From: Bacillota bacterium
GTDB lineage: Bacteria; Bacillota; Negativicutes; Sporomusales; Sporomusaceae
Direction: 5' to 3'
Length of the DNA: 42,608 nucleotides
Assembly (NCBI GenBank): GCA_017889705.1
Contig: JAGGAB010000030.1
Coordinates: 1 to 42,608, forward strand
Shown here: piece after piece, positions 34,742-42,328 of the stretch
Numbering within the stretch: position 1 is the stretch's first letter
How the letters are laid out: every line of letters begins with the position of its first letter
Program-made: the position numbers and the translations under genes
Notes under the pieces: generated by a model
Databases searched by the model: none
Seen by the model: the letters and a program-made list of their open reading frames with translations, nothing else
What the model was told of the DNA's origin: nothing

Positions 34742-36163
34742 GTGGTGTGGTCTTTGGGAGAATATTTTCATTCTGTATGTTTGGACCCCGTACTCTGCAA
34801 AGGGTGCGTCGGTTGCATAAAATCCTGCCCAACTGAAGCCATCCGAATTCGGGAGGGGAAGGCGCAAATTACCGAATCACGCTGTATTGATTGTGGTGAA
34901 TGTATTAGACGCTGCCCTAATCATGCGAAAACGGCGATCACTAACACAATGAGTGATTTAGCACAGTATGAATACAATATTGCTTTGCCGGCCCCCACAC
35001 TGTATGCGCAGTTTAAAGCGGATGTTTCGATCGCAGCAATCCTTTGCGGGCTGATGAAAATCGGATTTGACGGCGTATATGAGGTCGCAAAGGGCGCAGA
35101 GATGGTTTCATTGGCTATGCGGGAATATTTGCAGCGTACGGATATTAAAAGACCGGCAATTTCTTCTGCTTGTCCTGCTATCGTTCGTTTAATACAAGTC
35201 AAATTCCCGGAACTTCTCGATTATCTGGTGCCCTTTGAAGCTCCAGTAGAGGTTGTAGCTCGAATGGCACTGATAGAATATAGCAAACAATTTCATGTTG
35301 AACCGAAAAAAATTGGTACATGGTTTATTACGCCCTGTCCAGCGAAAATGACTGCGATTAAAGAGCCAGTTGGACTTGATAAATCCAATGTTGCGGGGAC
35401 AATTGCTATTTCGCAGATTTATGGAGACTTATTGCGTGTATTGCCTAAAATTGTGAAAAAAGATCACCGTATTCATCGTGCTTCCTGGCAGGGGATCGGC
35501 TGGGCTGTTTCCGGTGGCGAGAAGGAAGCTGCAGGGCCGCCTTCACGTTCATTGGTGGTGCATGATATTCAAAGCGCCAGCGAAATTTTAGAGCAAGTTT
35601 ATTTAGGGAAAATGAAAGAGGTTGATTATATAGAATGTCTGGCCTGCGCAGGTGGGTGCATCGGTGGGCCATTGACTGTGGAAAACCGGTTTGTAGCGGA
35701 AGCGAATATGCAGAAACGCTTGCAAATCATCCGGCAAGAAGATTTGGCGACTGGGCACGTCATGGGGCAGGACTGTGTTGGAACGAAAATAGAGGTTGCA
35801 ACTAGAAGACCGTTAGAAGCACGGCCTGCGATGCAGCTGGATAAAGATATTATCAAAGCAATGCATAAAGTGGAATTAATCGAAACGATATATAAAAAAT
35901 TACCTGGGTTGGATTGTGGATCTTGTGGTTCACCGACTTGCAAAGCACTAGCCGAAGACATTGCGCAAGGAATGGCCAGTAAAACGGATTGTGTTTTCAA
36001 GTTGCGTGAAAGCGTGTGTGATTTAGCGCAGGAAATGGTAGGCTTGGCGCGAAAATTACCACCTTCGCTGGATAAAGGGCCAAATAAACTATGTTATATT
36101 CAACAGAAGAAGGAAGACAATAACACACAAACTCGTTATAAAAAGTCAAGTATATCGAATTAA
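34742..36163 (+). CDS. [FeFe]-hydrogenase-like iron-sulfur protein (HydS-type)
   Basis: Residues 15-62 hold two [4Fe-4S] motifs (CKGCVGCIKSCP and CIDCGECIRRCP). About 75-345 is an Fe-hydrogenase large-subunit C-terminal domain. About 388-420 is an FeS domain (DCGSCGSPTC at 391-400, C417). H-cluster ligands are kept in part: C144 (SSACPAI), C199 (TPCPAKM) and C302/C306 (ECLACAGGC). The Cys that relays protons in catalytic enzymes (TSCCPAW) is Ala143 here, so H2 turnover is doubtful and a sensory or electron-transfer role is likelier. Start GTG 34742 or 34745 with AGGA upstream. It lies between two acyl-CoA-dehydrogenase operons. The last ~20 residues are low-complexity and polar, and IS200 debris begins at its stop codon. 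Confidence 0.8.
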   Translation: MVWSLGEYFHSVCLDPVLCKGCVGCIKSCPTEAIRIREGKAQITESRCIDCGECIRRCPNHAKTAITNTMSDLAQYEYNIALPAPTLYAQFKADVSIAAILCGLMKIGFDGVYEVAKGAEMVSLAMREYLQRTDIKRPAISSACPAIVRLIQVKFPELLDYLVPFEAPVEVVARMALIEYSKQFHVEPKKIGTWFITPCPAKMTAIKEPVGLDKSNVAGTIAISQIYGDLLRVLPKIVKKDHRIHRASWQGIGWAVSGGEKEAAGPPSRSLVVHDIQSASEILEQVYLGKMKEVDYIECLACAGGCIGGPLTVENRFVAEANMQKRLQIIRQEDLATGHVMGQDCVGTKIEVATRRPLEARPAMQLDKDIIKAMHKVELIETIYKKLPGLDCGSCGSPTCKALAEDIAQGMASKTDCVFKLRESVCDLAQEMVGLARKLPPSLDKGPNKLCYIQQKKEDNNTQTRYKKSSISN

Positions 36164-36410
36164 CAAGCTAATGTAGAAATAATAGAAGCAAATGCCTGTA
36201 TCGATCATATACATATGTTATTATCGATACAGCCGAAAATCAGTGTCTCAAGCTTTATCGGATTTTTTAAAAGGCAAGAGCAGTCTGATAGTATTTGAGC
36301 GGCACAGTAATCTGAAATATAAATTTGGCAACGTCGGCCATGCTGTCAAACATTGGCATGCTATGAGGCTTGTGTACTTTTTTTGTTTTGAGAAACAGGG
36401 TTTGCATATA
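36164..36410 (+). pseudogene. IS200/IS605 TnpA relic
   Basis: Immediately after the previous stop, the same frame reads ANVEIIEANACIDHIHMLLS and 12 further residues, with the HUH metal motif (HIH) of Y1 transposases. A frameshift near 36258 continues in another frame as LKGKSSLIVFERHSNLKYKF, again TnpA, before degenerating. The N-terminus and the tyrosine region are lost. CTGTATCGAT at 36196-36205 and its inverse at 36223-36232 form an internal palindrome. Confidence 0.75.
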
Positions 36411-36437
36411 TTCAGATAATTTCTAAGAAAATAGCTC

Positions 36438-36466
36438 TTTACATTTGTAGACGACTGGTCTATTAT
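36438..36466 (+). promoter_or_regulatory. SigmaA promoter with embedded operator-like motif (acd-fix)
   Basis: TTTACA at 36438-36443, a 17-base spacer and TATTAT at 36461-36466 form a strong promoter. The shared CGACTGGTCTATTA (36452-36465) fills the spacer end and the -10; a TAGAC-N5-GTCTA palindrome (36448-36462) is visible. A bound repressor would block polymerase. It lies 264 bases before acd at 36730. Confidence 0.6.
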
Positions 36467-36729
36467 AAAAGTAAGATATTTTATGTTTGGCTATTTTATG
36501 CTAACTGTATTAAATGCTTAGAGAAAGTTTTATAAATACAAATAACGTAGGACATTTCGTTATTGGATTAATGAACGTTTCTCGATTGAATAAATATATA
36601 CGTTAAAATCATGCTTGCATTAAGAAGCATTTCTATAGTTCGTCATTGACGGGTTATTCAATCAAATTTTCTGCTAAGATTGCGCCAGAAAATATTGATT
36701 GTTACTAAAATAAGAAGGAGCGCTTTTCA
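36467..36729. other. Leader of the acd-fixABCX operon
   Basis: This is a 263-base AT-rich leader without a gene or clear hairpin. TGGCTATTTTATGCT at 36488-36502 superficially resembles a sigma54 site but is one base short in spacing. Confidence 0.35.
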
Positions 36730-37869
36730 ATGAATTTTAATCTGACAGAGGAACAACAGCTTATCCAACAAAACGCACGGGAATTTGCACTCGAATACCT
36801 GGAACCGATTGCTGCTGAGATCGACAAAACAGAACGAATACCCAAAGAGATATATCAAAAAATGGTTGAACTGGATTTCATGGGTATTTTCTATCCAATG
36901 GAATACGGCGGCGCTGGTGCTGATTTTCTCAGTTATACCTTAGTTTTGGAACAAATCTGCCGTTCCTGCGCTTCCACAGGGATTAGTTATGAAGTACATG
37001 CTTCATTGGCATGCACGGCAATTTATAACTTTGGCTCCGAAGAATTAAAGCAAAAATATCTTACACCATTGTGCAAAGGAGAAAAGCTGAGTGCTTTTGC
37101 ATTAACCGAACCAGGTGCGGGTACCGATGCCGGAGCTGGCCAGACGATAGCCGTATTAGATGGTGATGAATACGTCTTGAATGGATCGAAGTGTTTTATC
37201 AGCAATGGTGGTGTAGCTGATGTTTACGTTGTATTTGCCTTGACTGACCCGACTGCCGGAACGAAAGGCATTAGCGCATTTGTTGTCGATGCTGACCTGC
37301 CTGGTTTTGAAATTGGCAAACATGAAGACAAAATGGGGATTCGTGGCTCACAAACGGCTGAATTGATTTTCAAAAACTGCCGCATTCCGAAAGCGAACTT
37401 GATCGGCAAAGAAGGGAAAGGTTTTGGGATTGCCATGGCGGCGTTAGACGTGGGACGGATTGGTATTGCTACCCAAGCTTTGGGAATTGCGCAAGCTGCC
37501 TTGGACGAAGCCGTGAAATTTGCGAAAGAGCGGGTGCAGTTTGGCAAACCGATTGCTAAAAATCAAGCAATCCAATGGATGTTGGCCGAAATGGCTACGA
37601 AATTAGAGGCTTCTCGGTTGCTGGTTTATCATGCTGCTACGTTGAAAGAAGAGGGGAAACCTTTCAGCAAGGAAGCGGCAATGGCCAAAATGTTCGCTTC
37701 TGAAGCGTCTGACTGGATCTGCAATAAAGCGATCCAAATTCACGGCGGGTATGGTTTCATTAAAGACTTTAAAGTGGAAAGACTATATAGAGATTCCAAG
37801 ATCACCACTATTTACGAAGGTACCAACGAAGTACAACGGATGGTTATTTCCGGATCGCTTCTACGTTAA
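36730..37869 (+). CDS. Acyl-CoA dehydrogenase (Fix-linked copy)
   Basis: The 379-residue paralogue of the enzyme at 30936 has [16 protein letters not shown] near 128, GKPIAKNQAIQWM and the catalytic E363 (TIYEGTNEVQRM). It is followed by fixABCX, so its electrons should flow to or from a quinone-linked ETF complex, as for crotonobetainyl-CoA reduction in E. coli, where CaiB-type transferases also occur. AGAAGGAGC lies about 10 bases upstream. Direction (oxidising saturated acyl-CoA or reducing enoyl-CoA) cannot be told from sequence. Confidence 0.92.
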   Translation: MNFNLTEEQQLIQQNAREFALEYLEPIAAEIDKTERIPKEIYQKMVELDFMGIFYPMEYGGAGADFLSYTLVLEQICRSCASTGISYEVHASLACTAIYNFGSEELKQKYLTPLCKGEKLSAFALTEPGAGTDAGAGQTIAVLDGDEYVLNGSKCFISNGGVADVYVVFALTDPTAGTKGISAFVVDADLPGFEIGKHEDKMGIRGSQTAELIFKNCRIPKANLIGKEGKGFGIAMAALDVGRIGIATQALGIAQAALDEAVKFAKERVQFGKPIAKNQAIQWMLAEMATKLEASRLLVYHAATLKEEGKPFSKEAAMAKMFASEASDWICNKAIQIHGGYGFIKDFKVERLYRDSKITTIYEGTNEVQRMVISGSLLR

Positions 37870-37918
37870 TAGTGATTGTTTAATGACGTTGTAAATATGG
37901 GTGCACAAATAAATATTA

Positions 37919-37955
37919 CGGGGGTTGTGGGGATCACCTCCCCCCCGATTTTTTT
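37919..37955 (+). terminator. Attenuator-like hairpin between acd and fixA
   Basis: CGGGGG at 37919-37924 pairs with CCCCCG at 37942-37947, with GTG/CAC inside. A is followed by seven T at 37949-37955. This looks like a full intrinsic terminator inside an apparent operon, 16 bases before the fixA start, so readthrough or regulated attenuation would set the acd:fix ratio. Confidence 0.7.
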
Positions 37956-37971
37956 AAAAAGGAGCGGTTTT

Positions 37972-38751
37972 ATGCCTACAATCATCGCATGCTACAAATG
38001 GGTCCTGGATGAACAGGATATCAAAATCAATCCTGGCACATTGGACCTCGATATGAGCCGGGCGAAATCAAAAATCAGCGAGTATGATCGCAATGCTATT
38101 GAAGAAGCCGTCTTGCAAGCGGAAAAGAACGGAGCGGAAGTAGCAAGTCTTACGTTTGGCAATAGCAAAGCCAAACAATCGCTGAAAGATGCGCTCTCGC
38201 GCGGACCGGCCCAAGCCTACTGGGTGAACGATGACCTGGCTGACAGCGCCGATGCTTTCGTAACCGCGAACGTACTTGCCGCTGCTTTGAGGAAAATCGG
38301 TCAATACGATGTCATTCTCTGCGGCGAAGGAGCTTCGGATACGTATGCCCAGCAAGTGGGGCCGAGGGTAGGGACTTTACTGGGTATTCCTGCCATCACG
38401 TTCGTTTCGGAATTGAAAATGGAGGGCGACAAAGTCATTGCCACCCGAAAAATCGGCAACTGCACGGAAGAAGTCAGCGCTTCCTTTCCAGTGGTTGTCA
38501 CTTTATTGCCGGAAATCAACAAACCCCGTATTCCCGGTCTTAAACAAGTACTCGGTGCGGCTAAAAAACCCGTTACGGAATGGAGTGTTGCCGATCTGGG
38601 ATTGACAGCGGAGGAAACCACAACGAAAAATACGATCAAAAGCATTAAGGGCTTTGTCATGAGCCGTAAAAATGTCATTTACAAAGAGGGAACTCCGGCG
38701 GACAAAGTAGCTAACCTCGTTGTCAGTCTCACAAAAGAAGGCGTACTGTAA
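37972..38751 (+). CDS. fixA: FixA, ETF beta-like subunit
   Basis: The 259-residue protein has ACYKWVLDEQDIKI at the start, ISEYDRNAIEEAV near 36-48 and GEGASDTYAQQVGPRVG near 120, the FixA-type variant of the EtfB nucleotide loop. AAGGAGC lies 7 bases before ATG 37972. A long in-frame extension to 37876 would span the terminator and lacks a ribosome site. With FixB, FixC and FixX it forms a membrane-associated complex that splits NADH electrons between quinone and ferredoxin or flavodoxin (known for FixABCX). Confidence 0.92.
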   Translation: MPTIIACYKWVLDEQDIKINPGTLDLDMSRAKSKISEYDRNAIEEAVLQAEKNGAEVASLTFGNSKAKQSLKDALSRGPAQAYWVNDDLADSADAFVTANVLAAALRKIGQYDVILCGEGASDTYAQQVGPRVGTLLGIPAITFVSELKMEGDKVIATRKIGNCTEEVSASFPVVVTLLPEINKPRIPGLKQVLGAAKKPVTEWSVADLGLTAEETTTKNTIKSIKGFVMSRKNVIYKEGTPADKVANLVVSLTKEGVL

Positions 38752-38766
38752 AGGGAGGAAAGAGTA

Positions 38767-39702
38767 ATGGCAGGAATCTGGATCTATTCGGAAGACACAA
38801 TTATCGCGCAGCAAATCATTACCCTGGGACGGGAACTGGCAGGGAAAATGCAACAACCGGTTTGCGCGCTTACAATGGTTGAACAAGATGCACAAACCTT
38901 GATTGCCGCAGGGGCGGACAAAGTCATCGTACTCAAAGGCGATAATGCCTGGCCGGAAAGCTATGCAGCAGCCGTTGCCGGGCAAGCAGCCCAGCAACAA
39001 CCGACGGTGTTGTTCGTCGGCGCAACCTTGCGGGGCAAAGACCTGGCGGCTAAAATTGCCGCAACCTTAAAAACCGGGCTGATTACTGACGCCCAGAAGG
39101 TACAATTTGTGGATGGCGCATTGGAAACCGAACGCATGCTGTATGGTGGATTAGCGGTGTGCACGGAAGTTCTTAACGGGATGAACGTAATCACAATTCC
39201 TCCGCGCGCGTATGACGTACCGCCCCAAGATCCAAGCCGCAGCGGCGAAGTAGTTGCCGTCGATGTGCAAACCGAAAGTACAATGGCTGTTGGCAATGTA
39301 TGCCCAATCGTTCGCAAAGGAGCCGATATCGCTGTTGCGGAAAAACTGGTTTGTATTGGACGCGGTCTTGCCAAGCAAGAAGACATGCAGTTAGCCCAAG
39401 ATCTGGCGACGGCTATCGGCGCAGAAATGTGCTGCACACGCAGTGTTGCTGAAGATTACCATTGGATGCCCGTCGAAGCGTATGTCGGTCTGTCAGGACA
39501 AAAAGTCAAGCCGATAATTTATCTTTCCATGGGCGTATCCGGACAAATTCAGCATGTTGCAGGCATTCGCGATTCTAAGCTGATTGTTGCCATTGATACC
39601 AACGAAAATGCGCCGATTTTTGCCGCCGCAGACTATGGGATTGTTGGCGACTTATATCAAGTTGTGCCTCTATTGACGGAAGCGATTAAAAATAAAGCAT
39701 AG
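38767..39702 (+). CDS. fixB: FixB, ETF alpha-like subunit
   Basis: The 311-residue EtfA homologue lacks a ferredoxin fusion, unlike the copy at 32906. The FAD domain shows CIGRGLAKQ, CTRSVAEDYHWM, VGLSGQKVKP, SMGVSGQIQHVAGIR and NENAPIFAAADYGIVGDL. GGGAGG lies 9 bases upstream, and it is 15 bases after fixA. It pairs with FixA and passes electrons to FixC. Confidence 0.93.
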   Translation: MAGIWIYSEDTIIAQQIITLGRELAGKMQQPVCALTMVEQDAQTLIAAGADKVIVLKGDNAWPESYAAAVAGQAAQQQPTVLFVGATLRGKDLAAKIAATLKTGLITDAQKVQFVDGALETERMLYGGLAVCTEVLNGMNVITIPPRAYDVPPQDPSRSGEVVAVDVQTESTMAVGNVCPIVRKGADIAVAEKLVCIGRGLAKQEDMQLAQDLATAIGAEMCCTRSVAEDYHWMPVEAYVGLSGQKVKPIIYLSMGVSGQIQHVAGIRDSKLIVAIDTNENAPIFAAADYGIVGDLYQVVPLLTEAIKNKA

Positions 39703-39726
39703 AGGCGGCAGATAGGAGAAACACCA

Positions 39727-41010
39727 ATGAGTGAAGAAGAAAAATTTGACGCGATTATAGTCGGCGCCGGTCCGGCGGGATCTGCTTGCGCTTACCTTCT
39801 GGCGAAGGAAGGAAAAAGCGTTCTGGTTATTGAGCGTGGCGTCAGTGCCGGCAGCAAAAACGTAACTGGCGGCCGTCTATATACGTATGCCCTCGAATTG
39901 CTCGAACCGGGCCTGCATGCGGAAGCGCCGCTGCAACGCAAAGTCGTGCGCGAGCAAATTATGATGCTCGGCGAACAAAGCGGAACCACCATCGACTATG
40001 TCGATTATACCTATAACGGAGAAGTGCCACAGTCTTATACCGTATTGCGGGCGCCCTTCGATGAATGGCTGGCGGGCAAAGCGGAAGCGCAAGGCGCCAT
40101 GTTTGCCGCCGGGATTCGGGTTGACGAGCTCATTATCCAGGACGGCAAAGTCGTCGGCGTCAAAGCCGGGGAAGATGAAATGTTTGCCGACATCGTGATT
40201 GCCGCTGATGGAGTCAACTCCTTCATGGCTCAAAAAGCCGGCTTGCGCAATGACATCACCGCGCACGAAGTCGGCGTCGGCGTAAAAGAAATCATTGAGC
40301 TGCCGCCGGAGGTCATCCAGCAGCGCTTTAATCTTGCGCCGGAAGAAGGCGCAGCCCGCCTCGTTCTCGGCTGTACCGAAGGAACCACTGGCGGCGGATT
40401 CCTCTACACCAATCAGGACAGTATCTCCCTCGGCGTAATTTTTGCGCCGGAAGGCGCGGCCAAGCGGGGTAAGAAAATCCATGAAATATTCCAGGACTTC
40501 AAAATGCATCCGGCCATCTATCCGCTGATCGAAGGGGGCACCACCGTCGAATACGGCGCCCATCTTGTTTCCGAGCGGGGCTGGAAGGGTGTTCCGGCCA
40601 AACTGTATCGGGACGGCTTTGTTGCCATTGGCGATGCGGCCGGATTTGTTCTCAACACCGGCACGATCATACGCGGTATTGATTTGGCCATTGTCAGCGG
40701 CATTGCTGCGGCACGGGCAGTCCTGAACGCTGCAGACAGTGCCGGAGTCGGTCCGGTTTACATGCAGGAGCTGGAAAACCTGAATCTGATCCCGACCATG
40801 AAGCAATTTGCCGGTTTCCCGGATATTATCGACATCCCGCGGATCCCGGCGGTGTATCCGGCAATGGCGAGTGAAATCATGAACTTTATGTTTAAGATTG
40901 ACGGTCAGGTTCCAGCGAAAATGACCAAAGAGATCCTGGGAATTGTGAAGAAACACGTCTCATATGGCGAACTGTTGGCGGACGGCTGGAAAGGGGTGCG
41001 GAACATATGA
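39727..41010 (+). CDS. fixC: FixC, ETF-quinone oxidoreductase-like flavoprotein
   Basis: The 427-residue flavoprotein is homologous to ETF:ubiquinone oxidoreductase. FAD motif IIVGAGPAGSACAYLL is at 10-25, and GDAAGFVLN near 295 is the second FAD contact. It accepts electrons from FixAB and reduces quinone at the membrane surface. AGGAGAAAC lies ~9 bases upstream. It overlaps fixX by 4 bases (ATGA). The DNA is GC-richer than the acd genes, as is all of fixABC, which hints that the fix block had a different history. Confidence 0.94.
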   Translation: MSEEEKFDAIIVGAGPAGSACAYLLAKEGKSVLVIERGVSAGSKNVTGGRLYTYALELLEPGLHAEAPLQRKVVREQIMMLGEQSGTTIDYVDYTYNGEVPQSYTVLRAPFDEWLAGKAEAQGAMFAAGIRVDELIIQDGKVVGVKAGEDEMFADIVIAADGVNSFMAQKAGLRNDITAHEVGVGVKEIIELPPEVIQQRFNLAPEEGAARLVLGCTEGTTGGGFLYTNQDSISLGVIFAPEGAAKRGKKIHEIFQDFKMHPAIYPLIEGGTTVEYGAHLVSERGWKGVPAKLYRDGFVAIGDAAGFVLNTGTIIRGIDLAIVSGIAAARAVLNAADSAGVGPVYMQELENLNLIPTMKQFAGFPDIIDIPRIPAVYPAMASEIMNFMFKIDGQVPAKMTKEILGIVKKHVSYGELLADGWKGVRNI

Positions 41011-41297
41011 CGGTAAAACGGCAAGGCCCGGAAGAACTGTTGGGGCTAAACAAATTCACCGTAGATGAAGATGAGCCGCATATTGTCATTGATAAAGCAA
41101 TTTGCGCCACCTGCACGGCAAAAGACTGTCTGGTTGTTTGTCCAGCCGTACTATATACCTTAAAAGATGGGGAAATCAATTTTGACTACGCCGGCTGTTT
41201 GGAATGCGGAACATGTCGAGTAATGTGCAAAGACAAAGGCATTGTCAAATGGACTTACCCGCGGGGGACGTTTGGGGTAGCTTTTCGCTACGGATAA
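41007..41297 (+). CDS. fixX: FixX, ferredoxin-like protein
   Basis: The 96-residue partner of FixC has Cys in C33, C36, C41, C45 (CATCTAKDCLVVCP) and C64, C67, C70, C74 (CLECGTCRVMC). One [4Fe-4S] cluster is usual in FixX; the double set should be checked. The start overlaps the fixC stop, so translation is coupled. It is the last gene of the operon. Confidence 0.93.
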   Translation: MTVKRQGPEELLGLNKFTVDEDEPHIVIDKAICATCTAKDCLVVCPAVLYTLKDGEINFDYAGCLECGTCRVMCKDKGIVKWTYPRGTFGVAFRYG

Positions 41298-41470
41298 GAA
41301 TGACGAAAGGACTAAAGTGTGCATCGTAAATGAATACTGTTTATTTTTAAACTAGTATAGCGGAAGTCAAATTATCAAACTAAGTGAAAAGAAGTCATGG
41401 AAAAATTCATCAATATTAATACAATCTTATAAAAAAACGCCCTGCATTTAGTGAACTGCTATTTTGGGAC
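41298..41470. other. Post-fixX intergenic region
   Basis: AT-rich, with no gene and no clear terminator. It passes into the IS3 debris. Confidence 0.35.
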
Positions 41471-41474
41471 ATGG

Positions 41475-41665
41475 TATGAACCCCTCTTGGTAGACAGGAA
41501 GTATGGTTAAAACGTACAACTAATTATCAAGGGGGTATTTTATGTCCAGAAAGAAATTTAACCGGGAATTTAAAATTCAAGTAGTGAACTAAGTTCTTGC
41601 GGAAGGAAAAAGTGCTACATCGGCTAGATGAAAAAAGAGCAAAAGAGGATTATGTTAATTTATAG
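41475..41665 (+). pseudogene. IS3-family left end and OrfA relic
   Basis: TGAACCCCTCTTGGTAGACA starting at 41477 resembles the left terminal sequence of IS3-type elements. AAGGGGGTATTTT precedes ATG 41542, which opens MSRKKFNREFKIQVVN, a stop, VLAEGKSATSAR and another stop, matching OrfA N-termini. The rest is lost. Confidence 0.65.
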
Positions 41666-41719
41666 TATTGAGGAAACAATTCCATTCTGTTAGTGTTCTA
41701 TTTTTCAATTGTATATTAT

Positions 41720-41828
41720 ATCTGTGAATACTTTCAGGTCTTATGGATAGTACCATAAAGCCCTTGCAAAGGAGCATAGTAACGCAGTAAGTTGATGACC
41801 CCCTAGCAGCTACCAGGGGGTCATTTTA
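41720..41828 (+). ncRNA. Candidate small RNA with three hairpins
   Basis: A ~105-base interval shows TTATGG/CCATAA (41741-41746, 41753-41758), CCTT/AAGG (41762-41765, 41769-41772) and a terminator ATGACCCCCT/AGGGGGTCAT (41795-41804, 41815-41824) followed by TTTT. TATTAT at 41714-41719 could be a -10, but the -35 is poor. No gene follows at once, so a free-standing RNA or an eroded riboswitch-type leader fits. I recognise no known class. Confidence 0.35.
41795..41828 (+). terminator. Intrinsic terminator
   Basis: ATGACCCCCT at 41795-41804 pairs with AGGGGGTCAT at 41815-41824 around GTTGC-type loop bases, then TTTTATATA. A 10-bp GC-rich stem. Confidence 0.75.
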
Positions 41829-41925
41829 TATATCATGACAAAAAAATATTATGGAAGAAGGGATCGGTTTCGTACAATACGCATTTCAATTTATATTATA
41901 ATTTGTAAGTATTACTGGTTTATAT

Positions 41926-41965
41926 AAAAGTAGCACTGGCTGATTTAGTCAGTGCTACTTTTATT
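41926..41965. terminator. Intrinsic terminator
   Basis: AAAAGTAGCACTG at 41926-41938 pairs perfectly with CAGTGCTACTTTT at 41950-41962, followed by ATTC. It is the second terminator within 170 bases without a gene between. Confidence 0.75.
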
Positions 41966-42103
41966 CTATCAATTGTGGTGAAAGTAAAAATAGCAAAAGC
42001 TATTTTTATCTTTCCCGACCAATTGGAAATAAAAGGGGTAAGTTAAGAAGGCAACATTTACGGCAATTATAGCACTTGTGATATTTGCAAAGATAGCAAA
42101 TTA

Positions 42104-42151
42104 GCACTCGTAATGAGAGGGTCGTAGGTTCGAATCCTATTATCGGCTCCA
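42104..42151 (+). pseudogene. tRNA-Thr 3' half (anticodon CGT), 5' part lost
   Basis: CACTCGTAATGAGAGG gives the anticodon loop CTCGTAA (anticodon CGT) and the 3' anticodon strand. GTAGG-TTCGAAT-CCTAT is a complete T arm. TATCGGC-T-CCA is the 3' acceptor strand with encoded CCA at 42149-42151. The matching 5' acceptor (GCCGATA) and D arm are not present upstream, and the 5' anticodon strand pairs poorly. Either a recombination scar or a strongly diverged tRNA. Confidence 0.6.
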
Positions 42152-42156
42152 GTAGC

Positions 42157-42193
42157 AAAACGGGGGTTTTGGCAATTAGCCAGAACCCCTTTT
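42157..42193 (+). terminator. Terminator after the tRNA fragment
   Basis: AAAACGGGGGTTTTGGC at 42157-42173 pairs with GCCAGAACCCCTTTT (42179-42193), with small mismatches, and ends in T4. It is probably the old tRNA terminator. Confidence 0.65.
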
Positions 42194-42211
42194 GTGATTA
42201 TTTATCTCGTT

Positions 42212-42325
42212 AACAGCCTGTAAGACCCCACCCTCTTAGGTCGGGGATCAACAGGCTATAACACTCGAACTAAGTTCGCTCTAAGGGTTCGGCGGGGTCA
42301 ATAACCCCCTCCGAACCTAAGGCTC
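42212..42325. repeat. Cluster of nested GC-rich palindromes
   Basis: AGCCTGT at 42215-42221 pairs with ACAGGCT at 42251-42257, with CCCC/GGGG inside. GGTTCGG-C-GGGGT (42286-42298) pairs with ACCCC and CCGAACC (42304-42308, 42311-42317). CGAACTAAGTTCG near 42266 is self-complementary. No T-run follows. It looks like a repetitive extragenic palindrome type of element. Confidence 0.5.
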
Positions 42326-42328
42326 ACT

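Noticed and set aside
36488..36502. TGGCTATTTTATGCT as a third sigma54 promoter
   Set aside because: The GG-GC spacing is one base short and no GATACAA-type upstream sites are present.
37876..37971. N-terminal extension of fixA
   Set aside because: It spans the terminator hairpin, has no ribosome site and no family similarity.
39877..40956. 359-codon open frame on the minus strand
   Set aside because: It is fully antisense to fixC, whose motifs and operon place are clear. The GC-rich fixC codon pattern keeps the opposite strand open.
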